Assembly: GCA_964342355.1 (NCBI GenBank)
Contig: CAYFFG010000001.1
Coordinates: 310,001-374,000 of the forward strand
Length of the DNA stretch: 64,000 nt
Reading direction: 5' to 3'
Origin: Hirschia sp964342355
Lineage (GTDB): Bacteria; Pseudomonadota; Alphaproteobacteria; Caulobacterales; Hyphomonadaceae
Shown: piece by piece, positions 15,348-23,605 of the stretch
Numbering within the stretch: the stretch's first letter is position 1
How the letters are laid out: every line of letters begins with the position of its first letter
The notes under the pieces: model-generated
The model's database searches: none
The model's input: the letters and a program-made list of their open reading frames with translations, nothing else
What the model was told of the DNA's origin: nothing
Made by a program: the position numbers and the translations under genes

Positions 15348-16499
15348 ATGACGGAGCGTCGCGAGACGGGCCGCAAGACGCTGAGCGTCGATGCAGGCGA
15401 AAAAGACTGGTCTAAAGGCGAACGTATCGCCAAATGGTTGGCGGCGGCGGGTGTGTGTTCGCGTCGTGATGCAGAGCGCCTGATTGAAGACGGCAAGGTT
15501 GCTGTTGATGGCGAAGTGCTGGACAGTCCTGCATTTAAAGTCTCCGGACGTGAACGCATCACTGTGGACGGCAAACGCGTCGGCGGTCCGGACAGGACCC
15601 GTTTGTGGCGTTATCACAAGCCCAAAGGATTGGTGACGACGAATTCCGACCCTGACGGTCGCGAAACAGTCTTTGATTATCTTCCTAAAAATTTGCCCCG
15701 CGTGATGACGATTGGCCGGCTGGACCTGACCACAGAAGGGTTGCTGCTGCTGACCAATGACGGTGAACTTGCCCGGGCGCTAGAACTTCCCACCACGGGG
15801 TTGCGCCGCTGTTACCGTGCGCGCGCTTATGGCGAAGTCACTCAGAAAGACCTCGACCAGTTGCTGGATGGCGTTGTTTACGAAGGGATCGAATATCGCT
15901 CGATTGTCGCGACGCTGGACCGACGCACTGGCGACAATAATTGGATCGACATGGTCCTGACTGAAGGCAAGAAGCGCGAAGCGCGCCGGGCGCTGGAAAG
16001 CGTGGGTCTGCGAGTAAACCGCCTTATTCGTGTAAGCTATGGTCCGTTTGAGTTAGCGGACCTGCCCGAAGGCGCGGTGGCTGAAGTGCCGGCAGCAGAC
16101 CTGCTGGCGGAGTTTGGCGACAAGATCTCTCGCAAACGCCGGCCGGACCCTTCACGCGCGCCGCAAAACTATGAACCGCCACAGAAAAAAGGGCGTGGCG
16201 GGAAGTCTGGCGCAAGGTCAGGCCCAAGCGCTGCACCATATGGTGACCGGCCGCGATCCGCTGCAGGAAAATCGCATTCGCCCCATTCTGGTCCCAAACA
16301 ACCGTCACGATCTGGCGGTGGCCGCCCTGGCCCGGGCAAACCAAACGCAGGCAAGCCGGGCGGTCATCGTCCAACCGGCGCAAAACCTGATGCTCAAAAG
16401 CGTGGTGGTCCGGCTCGTCCAGGTGGCGGCCGACCGAATGGTGGTCGTCCAACTGGCGGACGTTCTGGCGGTAATCGGCCGACGGGCGGCAAAAGATAG
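15348..16499 (+). CDS. rluB: RsuA/RluB-family pseudouridine synthase with a basic C-terminal tail
   Basis: 383 residues. An S4 RNA-binding domain (about 22-70, LAAAGVCSRRDAERLIEDG) is followed by the synthase domain (about 80-255) with the catalytic GRLDLTTEGLLLLTNDG motif, whose first Asp is the nucleophile. Family knowledge points to modification of 23S rRNA (U2605 for RluB); RluE/RluF-like specificity is not excluded. Residues 263-383 are a low-complexity extension of Gly, Pro, Arg and Lys with repeats such as GGRPTGG, expected to be disordered and to bind RNA. Such tails are known in alphaproteobacterial homologues, but this one is long (121 residues). The ATG follows GGAG. Confidence 0.9.
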   Translation: MTERRETGRKTLSVDAGEKDWSKGERIAKWLAAAGVCSRRDAERLIEDGKVAVDGEVLDSPAFKVSGRERITVDGKRVGGPDRTRLWRYHKPKGLVTTNSDPDGRETVFDYLPKNLPRVMTIGRLDLTTEGLLLLTNDGELARALELPTTGLRRCYRARAYGEVTQKDLDQLLDGVVYEGIEYRSIVATLDRRTGDNNWIDMVLTEGKKREARRALESVGLRVNRLIRVSYGPFELADLPEGAVAEVPAADLLAEFGDKISRKRRPDPSRAPQNYEPPQKKGRGGKSGARSGPSAAPYGDRPRSAAGKSHSPHSGPKQPSRSGGGRPGPGKPNAGKPGGHRPTGAKPDAQKRGGPARPGGGRPNGGRPTGGRSGGNRPTGGKR

Positions 16500-16534
16500 G
16501 CCTGTTCTTGGGCGTGGGGGCGCAAAGGGAAGGC

Positions 16535-17173
16535 GTGTTTAAAACTCTACTGAGTGCTTTAGCGATATTTGTCTTGAGCGGCGTCGGTTCAGCCGGAGCT
16601 GAGACGCGCCTGACTTTGCCTGCGGGCGTTTCCAGCGAAATCGACAAAGCCGGTGTTATTCGACCTGCGCTTTTGCAAAAAGCGCTTAATGCTTATGACG
16701 CCCACAAAAATTCGGTACGTCGGCACGACAAGATGATGATTGTCGACTATGCGCAGCATTCCTCAACACAGCGGTTATATGTAATTGATCTGCAGACCGG
16801 GCAGGCGACAGCCTATCACGTGGCGCACGGCAGTGGATCTGACAAGGATCATGATGGCTGGCTGGATGCGTACGACATGAAACCGGGCAGTGGCGGATCA
16901 CCGCGTGGCGCATTTGTGGGCGCAGAGACCTATTTTGGTAAGTTTGGAAAAGCGCTTCGGCTGGATGGGCTGGAGTCGGAAAACCAGAACTCACGCGCTC
17001 GGGCGATCGTACTGCATTCAAACCAACGCTATGTAGACCGCGCTTTTCTGGAAACGCATGGTAAGCTGGGCCGGTCTTTAGGATGTCTCGTGGTGTTTAA
17101 AGAGGAGCGCGACGCTCTGATCGCCGCGCTGCAAGATGGTGCTTTTCTTTATATTGACGGAAAGAAGTCCTGA
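16535..17173 (+). CDS. Secreted YkuD_2 family protein (murein L,D-transpeptidase catalytic domain)
   Basis: 212 residues from the GTG at 16535. It has a signal peptide (FKTLLSALAIFVLSGVGSAGAE) and a domain ending in the HSNQRYVDRAF and GRSLGCLVVF motifs, which carry the His and Cys expected of L,D-transpeptidase-like folds. It is exported and may act on peptidoglycan; activity is inferred. GTG at 16535 is preferred because AGGGAAGG lies just upstream and the signal peptide begins directly after it, although the frame is open from a TTG at 16508. It follows the pseudouridine synthase gene closely. Its last 25 bases overlap the tail of the convergent gene. Confidence 0.8.
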   Translation: MFKTLLSALAIFVLSGVGSAGAETRLTLPAGVSSEIDKAGVIRPALLQKALNAYDAHKNSVRRHDKMMIVDYAQHSSTQRLYVIDLQTGQATAYHVAHGSGSDKDHDGWLDAYDMKPGSGGSPRGAFVGAETYFGKFGKALRLDGLESENQNSRARAIVLHSNQRYVDRAFLETHGKLGRSLGCLVVFKEERDALIAALQDGAFLYIDGKKS

Positions 17174-17511
17174 GGCGGAGGCATTTCGTTTTTTGCCAGC
17201 TTTGGCGCTTTTTCTGGCTCTCCCAGACCCTTAAGTGTCACTGTGCCAGTTTCACCCGTTGTGGATGTGAAAGTCGTTTTGCCGCCAAGTTCGGTGATGT
17301 TTTCTGCAAATGTGGAGCAGAGTTGTGCGCCGCCATAATCAGCGCACAGCGTGTTTGTGTCTGTGTCCCACGTGTGAATGCCGTCGTCTGAGGCAATTGT
17401 CACAGTGACACTATCACCAGCTTCGGTTTGAAACTCGAGAACAGTTTCCTGCGCCAGCGCTGGAGCAGCTAAACAGAAAGACGCAATAACACCGCAAAGC
17501 AGCTTCTTCAT
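17149..17511 (-). CDS. Small secreted hypothetical protein, 120 residues
   Basis: I recognise no named family. A signal peptide (MKKLLCGVIASFCLAAPALAQ) is followed by a beta-rich domain with two Cys (TLCADYGGAQLC), probably disulfide-linked in the periplasm, and a proline-rich end (EMPPPQDFF). The ATG has an excellent GGGAGGA site 3 bases upstream. The 3' end overlaps the convergent YkuD_2 gene by 25 bases, with both frames intact. A palindrome lies 11 bases upstream of the start codon. Confidence 0.75.
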   Translation of the reverse strand: MKKLLCGVIASFCLAAPALAQETVLEFQTEAGDSVTVTIASDDGIHTWDTDTNTLCADYGGAQLCSTFAENITELGGKTTFTSTTGETGTVTLKGLGEPEKAPKLAKNEMPPPQDFFPSI

Positions 17512-17521
17512 AACTTCCTCC

Positions 17522-17539
17522 CACGCATACGTGTGCGTG
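17522..17539 (-). promoter_or_regulatory. Inverted repeat upstream of the 17511 gene
   Basis: CACGCA (17522-17527) and TGCGTG (17534-17539) form a perfect 6-bp dyad around 6 bases, directly upstream of the Shine-Dalgarno of the small secreted protein gene. It could be an operator or an RNA hairpin controlling translation. There is no further evidence. Confidence 0.35.
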
Positions 17540-17545
17540 CAACTT

Positions 17546-17574
17546 GACGCTACGTAAGAGTACAGCGTCTTTTT
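17546..17574 (+). terminator. Possible plus-strand terminator
   Basis: GACGCT (17546-17551) pairs with AGCGTC (17564-17569), followed by five T. It could end plus-strand transcription running through from the YkuD_2 gene, antisense to the small secreted gene. The stem is short. Confidence 0.45.
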
Positions 17575-17750
17575 ATATAATTGTTATATTTAGACCATGA
17601 AATTTGCGCTTGTTAAGGGGTAACTATGCAAAAATGACGCTGCGTCACCAAAAAAATGCATAGCACGGCGCAAAATGTAAACTTGAACGCGAGAGTTGCT
17701 GCTTGATTCTTGCGTGAGTTGAGTAAATTTAGCGATTAATACGCAATGCG

Positions 17751-19034
17751 TTAAGCTTTTCCGCGTGCACGCCAACCGATGTCGGATCGATAAAACCCTT
17801 CAGGCCAGTCAACTTTCTCGATCGCCTTATAAGCATTTTCAATCGCGTGAGTAATAGTGTCCGCGCGTGCCGTGACGCCCAAAACGCGTCCGCCAGAAGC
17901 GACCACATCCTTGCCGCGCGCTGATGTGCCCGCGTGGAAGACGACGACATCCTCACAACTAGCTTCTGCTTCATCCAGTCCTTTAATGACTGAACCCTTC
18001 TCAACAGAGCCTGGATACCCTTGCGTCGCCATGACGACACAAACGGCGGCGTCTTCAAAGCGTTCAGGGCGGCGGCATTTGTCGAGGGCGTATCCAGTGG
18101 CGCAGGCGAGCATCAGCGGCAGAATTTCACCTTTCAGGCGAGCCATGATGACCTGACATTCCGGGTCGCCGAAACGGCAGTTAAACTCAACAACCCGTGG
18201 ATCGCCTTGCGGCGAAATCATGAGACCAACGTATAACACGCCGCGATAAGGCATGCCTTTGTCCGCCATGCCTTTAATGGTCGGCTTAACGATTTCGTCC
18301 ATCACACGCTGTTGCATGTCCTGGTCGAGAATGGGCGCAGGTGAGTAGGCGCCCATGCCGCCAGTGTTGGGACCGGTGTCGCCATCGCCAACACGCTTGT
18401 GGTCCTGCGCGCCAGCTAGCGGTATCGCATGCTCGCCATCTGTCATCACAAAGAAAGACGCTTCTTCGCCTTCCATGAATTCTTCAACGACGATTTCAGC
18501 AGAAGCGTTGCCAAACTGACCGCTGAGCATGTCGTCGATAGAGGCTTCCGCTTCTTCGCGTGATTGAGCGATCACAACGCCTTTGCCGGCTGCTAGGCCG
18601 TCAGCTTTCAAAACGTAAGGGGCGGAAAAGTTTTCCAGAAACGCTTTGGCGTCTTCAGCTTTTTTGAAACGACCATAGGCAGCAGTCGGCACGCCATATT
18701 CTTTCATCAGGTCTTTAGAAAAACCTTTTGAGCTCTCTAGCTGTGCAGCTTTTGCTGATGGCCCGAAAACGGGAATGTCTTCTTCACGCAGACGGTCTGC
18801 CAATCCCATCGCAAGTGGCGCTTCTGGGCCGATAATGACGAGGTGAGGGCGCTCGTCTTTAGCAAGCCGCACCTGACCCTCAATGTCTTCAGCCTTGATC
18901 GGGATACAGCGGGCCACGCGCGCGATTCCAGGATTTCCTGGCGCACAGACAATTGATGTGACTTTCGGACTCTGCTGCAGCCGCCAGGCCAGAGCATGTT
19001 CGCGGCCGCCGCCGCCCACGATCAGTATTTTCAT
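17751..19034 (-). CDS. purD: Phosphoribosylamine--glycine ligase
   Basis: 427 residues. It joins glycine to 5-phosphoribosylamine with ATP, step two of purine synthesis; cytoplasmic. The N-terminal Rossmann-like start MKILIVGGGGREHALAW, the ATP-grasp region (KADGLAAGKGVVI), the GGMGAYSP segment and VEFNCRFGDPE are all visible and canonical. Length is normal. It is divergent from the short gene at 19199 and xseA. The Shine-Dalgarno is weak. Confidence 0.97.
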   Translation of the reverse strand: MKILIVGGGGREHALAWRLQQSPKVTSIVCAPGNPGIARVARCIPIKAEDIEGQVRLAKDERPHLVIIGPEAPLAMGLADRLREEDIPVFGPSAKAAQLESSKGFSKDLMKEYGVPTAAYGRFKKAEDAKAFLENFSAPYVLKADGLAAGKGVVIAQSREEAEASIDDMLSGQFGNASAEIVVEEFMEGEEASFFVMTDGEHAIPLAGAQDHKRVGDGDTGPNTGGMGAYSPAPILDQDMQQRVMDEIVKPTIKGMADKGMPYRGVLYVGLMISPQGDPRVVEFNCRFGDPECQVIMARLKGEILPLMLACATGYALDKCRRPERFEDAAVCVVMATQGYPGSVEKGSVIKGLDEAEASCEDVVVFHAGTSARGKDVVASGGRVLGVTARADTITHAIENAYKAIEKVDWPEGFYRSDIGWRARGKA

Positions 19035-19198
19035 GGAGCTGGTCTTTGGCGTTTTAACCTTGATGCGTCAAGATGAGGGCCGCGAGTTCTTGAAACTTCA
19101 TTTCAACTGATCCCGCATAAAGCTTTCCAGTTTGAAATTTGAAACCTGACGGCGCCGGCATTAGGTAACACTCCTCATTTGCTTTGCCGGGGATCGGA

Positions 19199-19630
19199 AT
19201 GACACACGAAGAGACAACAGCGCGCACGATTTCCGGTCTATGGTCTGGTCGCTATTGGTATCAGACCACAGAGGTGTTTTTACCGGATGCTGTGCCGTTT
19301 ACAGCGTATATTATTGAAGCGGGCAGCAGTCTGGTCGGACGCACACTGGAGCCGAACACATTTGTCGTGGAGGGCGAAGACGAACTATCCGCAGATATCA
19401 TCGGCACGCACGATATGGGTGTTGTTGAATTTACCAAACACTATGACCCAATAGCCGATCTGGAAGACTTTGAAATCGCTTACGCAGGCGAAGTAAACGA
19501 CGAATTGTCATTCATTACGGGTGATTGGGTGATTGACGATGGCGAAGAGATTGTACGTGGCGGATTTGAGTTGAGCCGGACGTCGAATGAATTGCTTGTG
19601 CGCAGGGCAAATTCAGCAAAAGCAATTTAG
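19199..19630 (+). CDS. Hypothetical protein, 143 residues
   Basis: No family recognised with confidence. Predicted all-beta and soluble, acidic, starting MTHEETTARTISGLWSGRYWY, with a central GRTLEPNTF and ADIIGTHDMGVVEFTKHYDP, ending GGFELSRTS. The pattern (GLWSGRYWY opening, then alternating strands) resembles small lipocalin-like barrels, but that is a guess. The ATG at 19199 follows GGGGATCGGA. It lies about 100 bases before xseA on the same strand. Confidence 0.7.
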   Translation: MTHEETTARTISGLWSGRYWYQTTEVFLPDAVPFTAYIIEAGSSLVGRTLEPNTFVVEGEDELSADIIGTHDMGVVEFTKHYDPIADLEDFEIAYAGEVNDELSFITGDWVIDDGEEIVRGGFELSRTSNELLVRRANSAKAI

Positions 19631-19733
19631 CGGCTATCCTAAGCCTGTGCGGATAAATGCCGAACAATTTCATTGCGTTCACGATGTGGCTATCGCATTG
19701 CAAATTGTATCAGTTATCGAGTAGCTAGAAGCT

Positions 19734-21320
19734 ATGACGGATCTATTCCAAGAACCAGAAACCAAAAACGATTCTAATGCGCCGGAACTGACCGTTTCGG
19801 AGTTGTCCAACCGTTTGAAGCGCACCGTTGAAGATGCTTATTCCTTTGTGCGGGTGCGTGGCGAACTTGGGCGGGTGACAATCGCTAAGTCCGGCCATCT
19901 TTATGCGGATCTGAAAGACGACAAGTCTGTCCTCAACATGATCATGTGGAAGGGACAGACACAGCGTTTGCAGTTCCGGCCTGAAGAAGGTCTGGAAGTG
20001 GTCGCCGAGGGGCGGTTGTCCACTTATGCCGGGCGGTCTGCTTATCAATTGCTGGCTGACACAATACGACCAGCAGGCGCGGGCGCGCTCATGCAATTGC
20101 TAGAAGAGCGCAAGAAAAAGCTCGCCGCCGAAGGCCTGTTCCGCGAGGAGCACAAAAAGCCATTACCTTATCTGCCGCGCGTGATTGGTGTGGTTACAAG
20201 TCCGACAGGCGCAGTCATTCGCGACATTCTGCACCGCGTCAATGAGCGCTTCCCAACTAACGTGTTGGTATGGCCCGTACTGGTGCAGGGCGAATATGCT
20301 GCAGAACAAGTCTCCCAAGGGGTGCGCGGGTTTAACGCCATTCCAGCCGAAGGCGGGAATTTGAATTTGCCACGCCCCGATCTTATCATTGTGGCGCGCG
20401 GTGGCGGATCGGTTGAAGACTTATGGCCATTTAACGATGAAGCTGTTGTGCGCGCAGTTTTTGAGAGTGAAATCCCGGTGATTTCTGCCGTCGGGCATGA
20501 AACAGACACAACATTGATTGACTATGTGTCTGATCGCCGTGCGCCAACACCAACAGGCGCTGCGGAAATTGCACTGCCGGTGCGCGCCGAGATTTTGGAG
20601 CGCGTGACGTTATTGGATGTGCGCTCCAGCCGTGCGCTTAGGCGTTGCCTTAGTCAGTCCGGAATGCATTTGCGTGCGGTGGCGGCAAAGTTACCACGTC
20701 CTGAAAGCTTGGTTCAGGCCCCGCGCCAACGCCTGGATTATGTGGCTGAAAAATTGGTGCTCACGCTGCGGGCGTCAATTCAGAGACGCCGGATGCGTAT
20801 GGATCGCGCCGCTTCGCGTCTGCAACCAATTTCCCTCAAGCGCGAATTGGTTAGTCGTCGTACGCAACTAACAACATTGGGCATGCGCAGCGGCATTGCG
20901 CTACGCAGAAACATAAGCGATCGCGCACAAAGACTGGCTTCTTTTCATGCGCGCTTAAGAGCGCAGGACCCGCGCCAGTCATTGTCCAAACGCGAAGACG
21001 TGCTGAACAAGTTGGTTATGCGTATGGCAATGGCCAAACAGCGCATTATCACCCGAAAACGCGAAAAACTTGAAACAACTGCGCGGCTTTTGGACAGTGT
21101 CTCTCATGAAAGCGTTTTGGCGCGAGGATTTGTGCTGGTCCAACGCATGAGCGGCGAATTGGTGCGCACATCAACTGATGTTGATCCAGGCGAACGCCTG
21201 TGCCTGCAGTTTGTCGATGATGAGGTGCGAGTCACCGCTGACGGCCACAAACCAACCGAACGCCCGCGTATTATCTCACGCCATTCGACTAAAAAAGGTG
21301 AGCAGGGCGACTTATTTTAG
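19734..21320 (+). CDS. xseA: Exodeoxyribonuclease VII large subunit
   Basis: 528 residues, longer than the E. coli protein but usual for alphaproteobacteria. With XseB it degrades single-stranded DNA from both ends. An OB-fold N-terminal domain (about 15-120, TVSELSNRLKRTVEDAY and the VRVRGELG strand) is followed by the catalytic region with VITSPTGAVIRDIL (read here as VVTSPTGAVIRDIL) and VARGGGSVEDLWPFNDE, then SAVGHETDTTLIDYVSDRRAPTPTGAAE. The coiled-coil second half and the final ARGFVLV segment complete the family pattern. No xseB is in the window. It is followed 47 bases later by the DUF2093 gene. Confidence 0.96.
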   Translation: MTDLFQEPETKNDSNAPELTVSELSNRLKRTVEDAYSFVRVRGELGRVTIAKSGHLYADLKDDKSVLNMIMWKGQTQRLQFRPEEGLEVVAEGRLSTYAGRSAYQLLADTIRPAGAGALMQLLEERKKKLAAEGLFREEHKKPLPYLPRVIGVVTSPTGAVIRDILHRVNERFPTNVLVWPVLVQGEYAAEQVSQGVRGFNAIPAEGGNLNLPRPDLIIVARGGGSVEDLWPFNDEAVVRAVFESEIPVISAVGHETDTTLIDYVSDRRAPTPTGAAEIALPVRAEILERVTLLDVRSSRALRRCLSQSGMHLRAVAAKLPRPESLVQAPRQRLDYVAEKLVLTLRASIQRRRMRMDRAASRLQPISLKRELVSRRTQLTTLGMRSGIALRRNISDRAQRLASFHARLRAQDPRQSLSKREDVLNKLVMRMAMAKQRIITRKREKLETTARLLDSVSHESVLARGFVLVQRMSGELVRTSTDVDPGERLCLQFVDDEVRVTADGHKPTERPRIISRHSTKKGEQGDLF

Positions 21321-21367
21321 GCCAGATTCAAGGCTAGATGTCCAAGACGAGATGACAGGAAGAACTT

Positions 21368-21577
21368 ATGCTCAATCCTAACGCGCCCGGCGAAGCAAAA
21401 TTAAAATACCTGGATGCAGATTTTGAGATTTTGAAACTGGGTCAGCATGTGTTTTGCGCGGTCACCGGTCAGAAAATTCTGCTGGAGGATCTACGTTACT
21501 GGAGCGTGGACTGGCAGGAAGCGTATGTGGATGCTGAAGCTGCAACAAAGCGTTGGCGCGAAAAGCAGAAAGCCTAG
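21368..21577 (+). CDS. DUF2093 family protein
   Basis: 69 residues. It matches the small alphaproteobacterial DUF2093 family (LKYLDADFEILKLGQHVFCAVTGQKILLEDLRYWSVD.QEAY), whose function is unknown. The two Cys expected of a zinc site are not both present here (one CAV), so metal binding is unclear. The gene has a good AGGAAG site. In related genomes it lies near xseA and lpxK; here lpxK is about 3 kb away. Confidence 0.88.
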   Translation: MLNPNAPGEAKLKYLDADFEILKLGQHVFCAVTGQKILLEDLRYWSVDWQEAYVDAEAATKRWREKQKA

Positions 21578-21611
21578 CCTATCAATTCCCACTTTTAGCA
21601 AGGATTCATCC

Positions 21612-22562
21612 ATGCAGTTTCGGCGACAGATGGTGAAAGTAGCTGCGGCCGCAGTGGTTTATGTGTCGATGTGTGCTGCAAGTGTTGCTGAGACGCCTCC
21701 AATTGATGAAGCGGGAAACATAAATGCGCAAGTTGTTGACGAACAGGGAAGGTTTGACTGTTCGGATACCGCTAAACAGGGCGGATTGATACTCTGCCAG
21801 GCGCCTGCCGGCGCAGAAGTAAAGATGGATGGTGCGCCAGTTGCGATCGCAGCTGGAAATGGTTTGGCGGCGATAGGCCTATCGCGCGCCGCGCCTGCCG
21901 AAGTCACCCTGAACTGGTCGCTGGATGGCCAAACGGGTGAGCCGGTCACAGTTGCTGTTGCATCAAGGAAAGATATTTTTCGTGAGCTGACCGGTCTGGA
22001 ATGCGATAAAGTAGACGCCAGAACGGAAGCGCAAAAAGCGCATGCAGGGCAGTCCTGGGTGCTCAAAGTGGACGCGTTTAAAACACTCTCAGAGGCTGTT
22101 GACGAAGATATCGCCTTTGCCAAACCGGTGACAGCGCCGTTTTCCAGCCCGTTCGGTCCAACGCGTCATTATACTGGCGTGTCAGCTAAAACCGGAAAGC
22201 GTTGTGAGAAGACCAGTGTCCATCAAGGTTTGGACATGGCGACCCCAGTCGGCACGGAATTGCGCGCGCCGATGGGCGGAACAGTCACGCTGGCAGACAC
22301 GGATCTGTATTATGAAGGCGGCGCTATTTTCTTAGATCATGGTTATGGGCTGGTTTCAGTCTTTATGCACCTAAGTGAAGTTGACGTCTCTCCAGGCGAT
22401 ATTGTTGCTGCCGGAGATAGACTAGGTGCGACCGGCAACACCGGACGCACGACAGGTCCGCATCTGCATTGGGCGGTAAAATGGCAAAATTTGACTCAGT
22501 CATCGCGTGATGGAGATTTTTATATCGACCCTGCGATCTTGTTAGAGCTTAACGCGTTTTAG
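21612..22562 (+). CDS. Secreted M23 family metallopeptidase
   Basis: 316 residues. Signal peptide (about 1-27, ending ASVA) then a beta-rich N-terminal region, and an M23 (LytM) domain at about 185-305. Zinc ligands of the family are visible: HQGLDMATPVG (H and D) and GPHLHWAVKW (HxH). These enzymes cut peptidoglycan cross-bridges or act as activators in the periplasm. The frame extends upstream to 21447 inside DUF2093, but the ATG at 21612 has an AGGA site and starts the signal peptide. It may be co-transcribed with xseA and DUF2093. It ends four bases inside the convergent gene. Confidence 0.92.
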   Translation: MQFRRQMVKVAAAAVVYVSMCAASVAETPPIDEAGNINAQVVDEQGRFDCSDTAKQGGLILCQAPAGAEVKMDGAPVAIAAGNGLAAIGLSRAAPAEVTLNWSLDGQTGEPVTVAVASRKDIFRELTGLECDKVDARTEAQKAHAGQSWVLKVDAFKTLSEAVDEDIAFAKPVTAPFSSPFGPTRHYTGVSAKTGKRCEKTSVHQGLDMATPVGTELRAPMGGTVTLADTDLYYEGGAIFLDHGYGLVSVFMHLSEVDVSPGDIVAAGDRLGATGNTGRTTGPHLHWAVKWQNLTQSSRDGDFYIDPAILLELNAF

Positions 22563-23197
22563 CGCGGGTATTTTTCCAAAATATTGAGCTCACGGGAGAC
22601 AATTGGCACATATCCGCTTGTTGGATGTGCGTCATCAAGGAAAAGTTGTGCAAGCTGGCGGCGGATTAGGCGATCAGAAGGCTCACGACCTGTCAGGATA
22701 TAACCGCATAATTCACCGCGTTTTCGCATTTCTTCAACTTGGTCAGGGAAGTTAGTCAGTGTCCGCCTGAGGAATTGACTAAAAACGACCGACGACGATT
22801 GCGATAGGGAGCTGTTTTGAGGGTGCATCTCATGAAGGACGTCAGCGATCAGCGCTTCAAAGTGTTCGTCGGCGCTGTGTCGGCGCTCGGTTTTTGAACT
22901 GCTCGATCGCATCTCAATAGCAAGTTGCTGGAACTCAGCCAGTTTTGCGACAGAGCCTGCAGGATCATATGAGAATTTTTCGATTTCGCGTTGTCTAATC
23001 TTTTCGCGCGCCTGCATTGAAAACTTCTCGCGCGCGATATGTTCGCCGACATAAATAAAGTCGCTGACCATTTTTTTGGAAATCTGATAGTCGCCGCTGT
23101 GAGCAAGAATTCGGTCTTGTTCGGCGTTGTGACATGTTGCGGATAGCAACAAGACACACGACATCAACAGCATTTTGGCCGGCGTAAAGACACGCAT
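22559..23197 (-). CDS. Hypothetical secreted protein, 212 residues
   Basis: Not recognised. It starts with a signal-like stretch (RVFTPAKMLLMSCVLLLSATCHNAEQD). The ATC-H junction is not a classical lipobox, so it may be a lipoprotein or merely exported. The rest is helical and charged, with a Ser-rich central segment (SLSQSSSV) and two clusters of charged helices (QAREKIRQREIEKF; RRQLAQLFLDDAH). The ATG at 23197 is preferred over 23215 because the signal peptide begins there. It converges on the M23 gene, overlapping by 4 bases. Confidence 0.65.
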   Translation of the reverse strand: MRVFTPAKMLLMSCVLLLSATCHNAEQDRILAHSGDYQISKKMVSDFIYVGEHIAREKFSMQAREKIRQREIEKFSYDPAGSVAKLAEFQQLAIEMRSSSSKTERRHSADEHFEALIADVLHEMHPQNSSLSQSSSVVFSQFLRRTLTNFPDQVEEMRKRGELCGYILTGREPSDRLIRRQLAQLFLDDAHPTSGYVPIVSRELNILEKYPR

Positions 23198-23605
23198 ACG
23201 CTGCACTCCACTCAACTCACGGCAAGAGTATAACGATGTCTCAGCAAATTAAAATTTACGGTTGATTAACGAGCGTGATAAGCCAACTAATAAAACCAGA
23301 AAGAGGAGCGCACCCACCCCAGGCACGCTCCTCTTTTTGTGCGCCCCCACGCGCGTCAGCGGATGAAATCCGCTACCCCACGTTCATGCGACCTGACCCC
23401 TAGGGCGCGGAAGGTGGAGATTTGGTGACAGGGGCTTGATCCAGGGGAGGAATAAAGACCTTGTCCATGTGTCGATCTTGCCGAAAAAATCAGAATGTCG
23501 GAATTAAAAACGGCAATTATCTAAAAAATTGGATGATTAGTGCAGTTTGTTGGCAAACATGCTCATCGTTTTGACAGGCCCGGTTAAAAAAATGGCGCCT
23601 TGTCG
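23198..23605. other. Non-coding region with predicted RNA structure (possible small RNA)
   Basis: About 400 bases without a convincing gene. It holds a terminator-like hairpin at 23301-23338, a GC-rich block at 23341-23408 in which GCGCCC (23341-23346) pairs with GGGCGC (23403-23408) around an inner 7-bp stem (AGCGGAT 23358-23364, ATCCGCT 23368-23374), and an AT-rich stretch after 23460. A plus-strand ORF of 35 codons (23467-23574, starting MCRSCRKN) follows a GGGGAGG, but the spacing (16 bases) is poor and I do not call it. The structured block sits between the lpxL and lipoprotein-like genes on the minus strand, so it could be a minus-strand small RNA or 3' UTR. Confidence 0.5.
23301..23338 (+). 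terminator. Strong hairpin terminator in the 23.3-kb intergenic region
   Basis: AAGAGGAGCG (23301-23310) pairs with CGCTCCTCTT (23326-23335) around 15 bases, followed by a T run to 23338. No plus-strand gene ends just upstream. On the minus strand the hairpin is also followed by a T-rich run (TTTCTGGTTTT), so it may be bidirectional and end a minus-strand transcript coming from lpxL or a small RNA. Confidence 0.7.

Noticed and set aside
23301..23408. Known small RNA classes (6S, 4.5S/SRP, tmRNA, RNase P)
   Set aside because: The conserved sequence elements I know for these were not found on either strand.
23467..23574. A plus-strand 35-codon ORF starting MCRSCRKN
   Set aside because: The best Shine-Dalgarno is 16 bases upstream of the ATG, and the sequence sits in an AT-rich gap with no other support.
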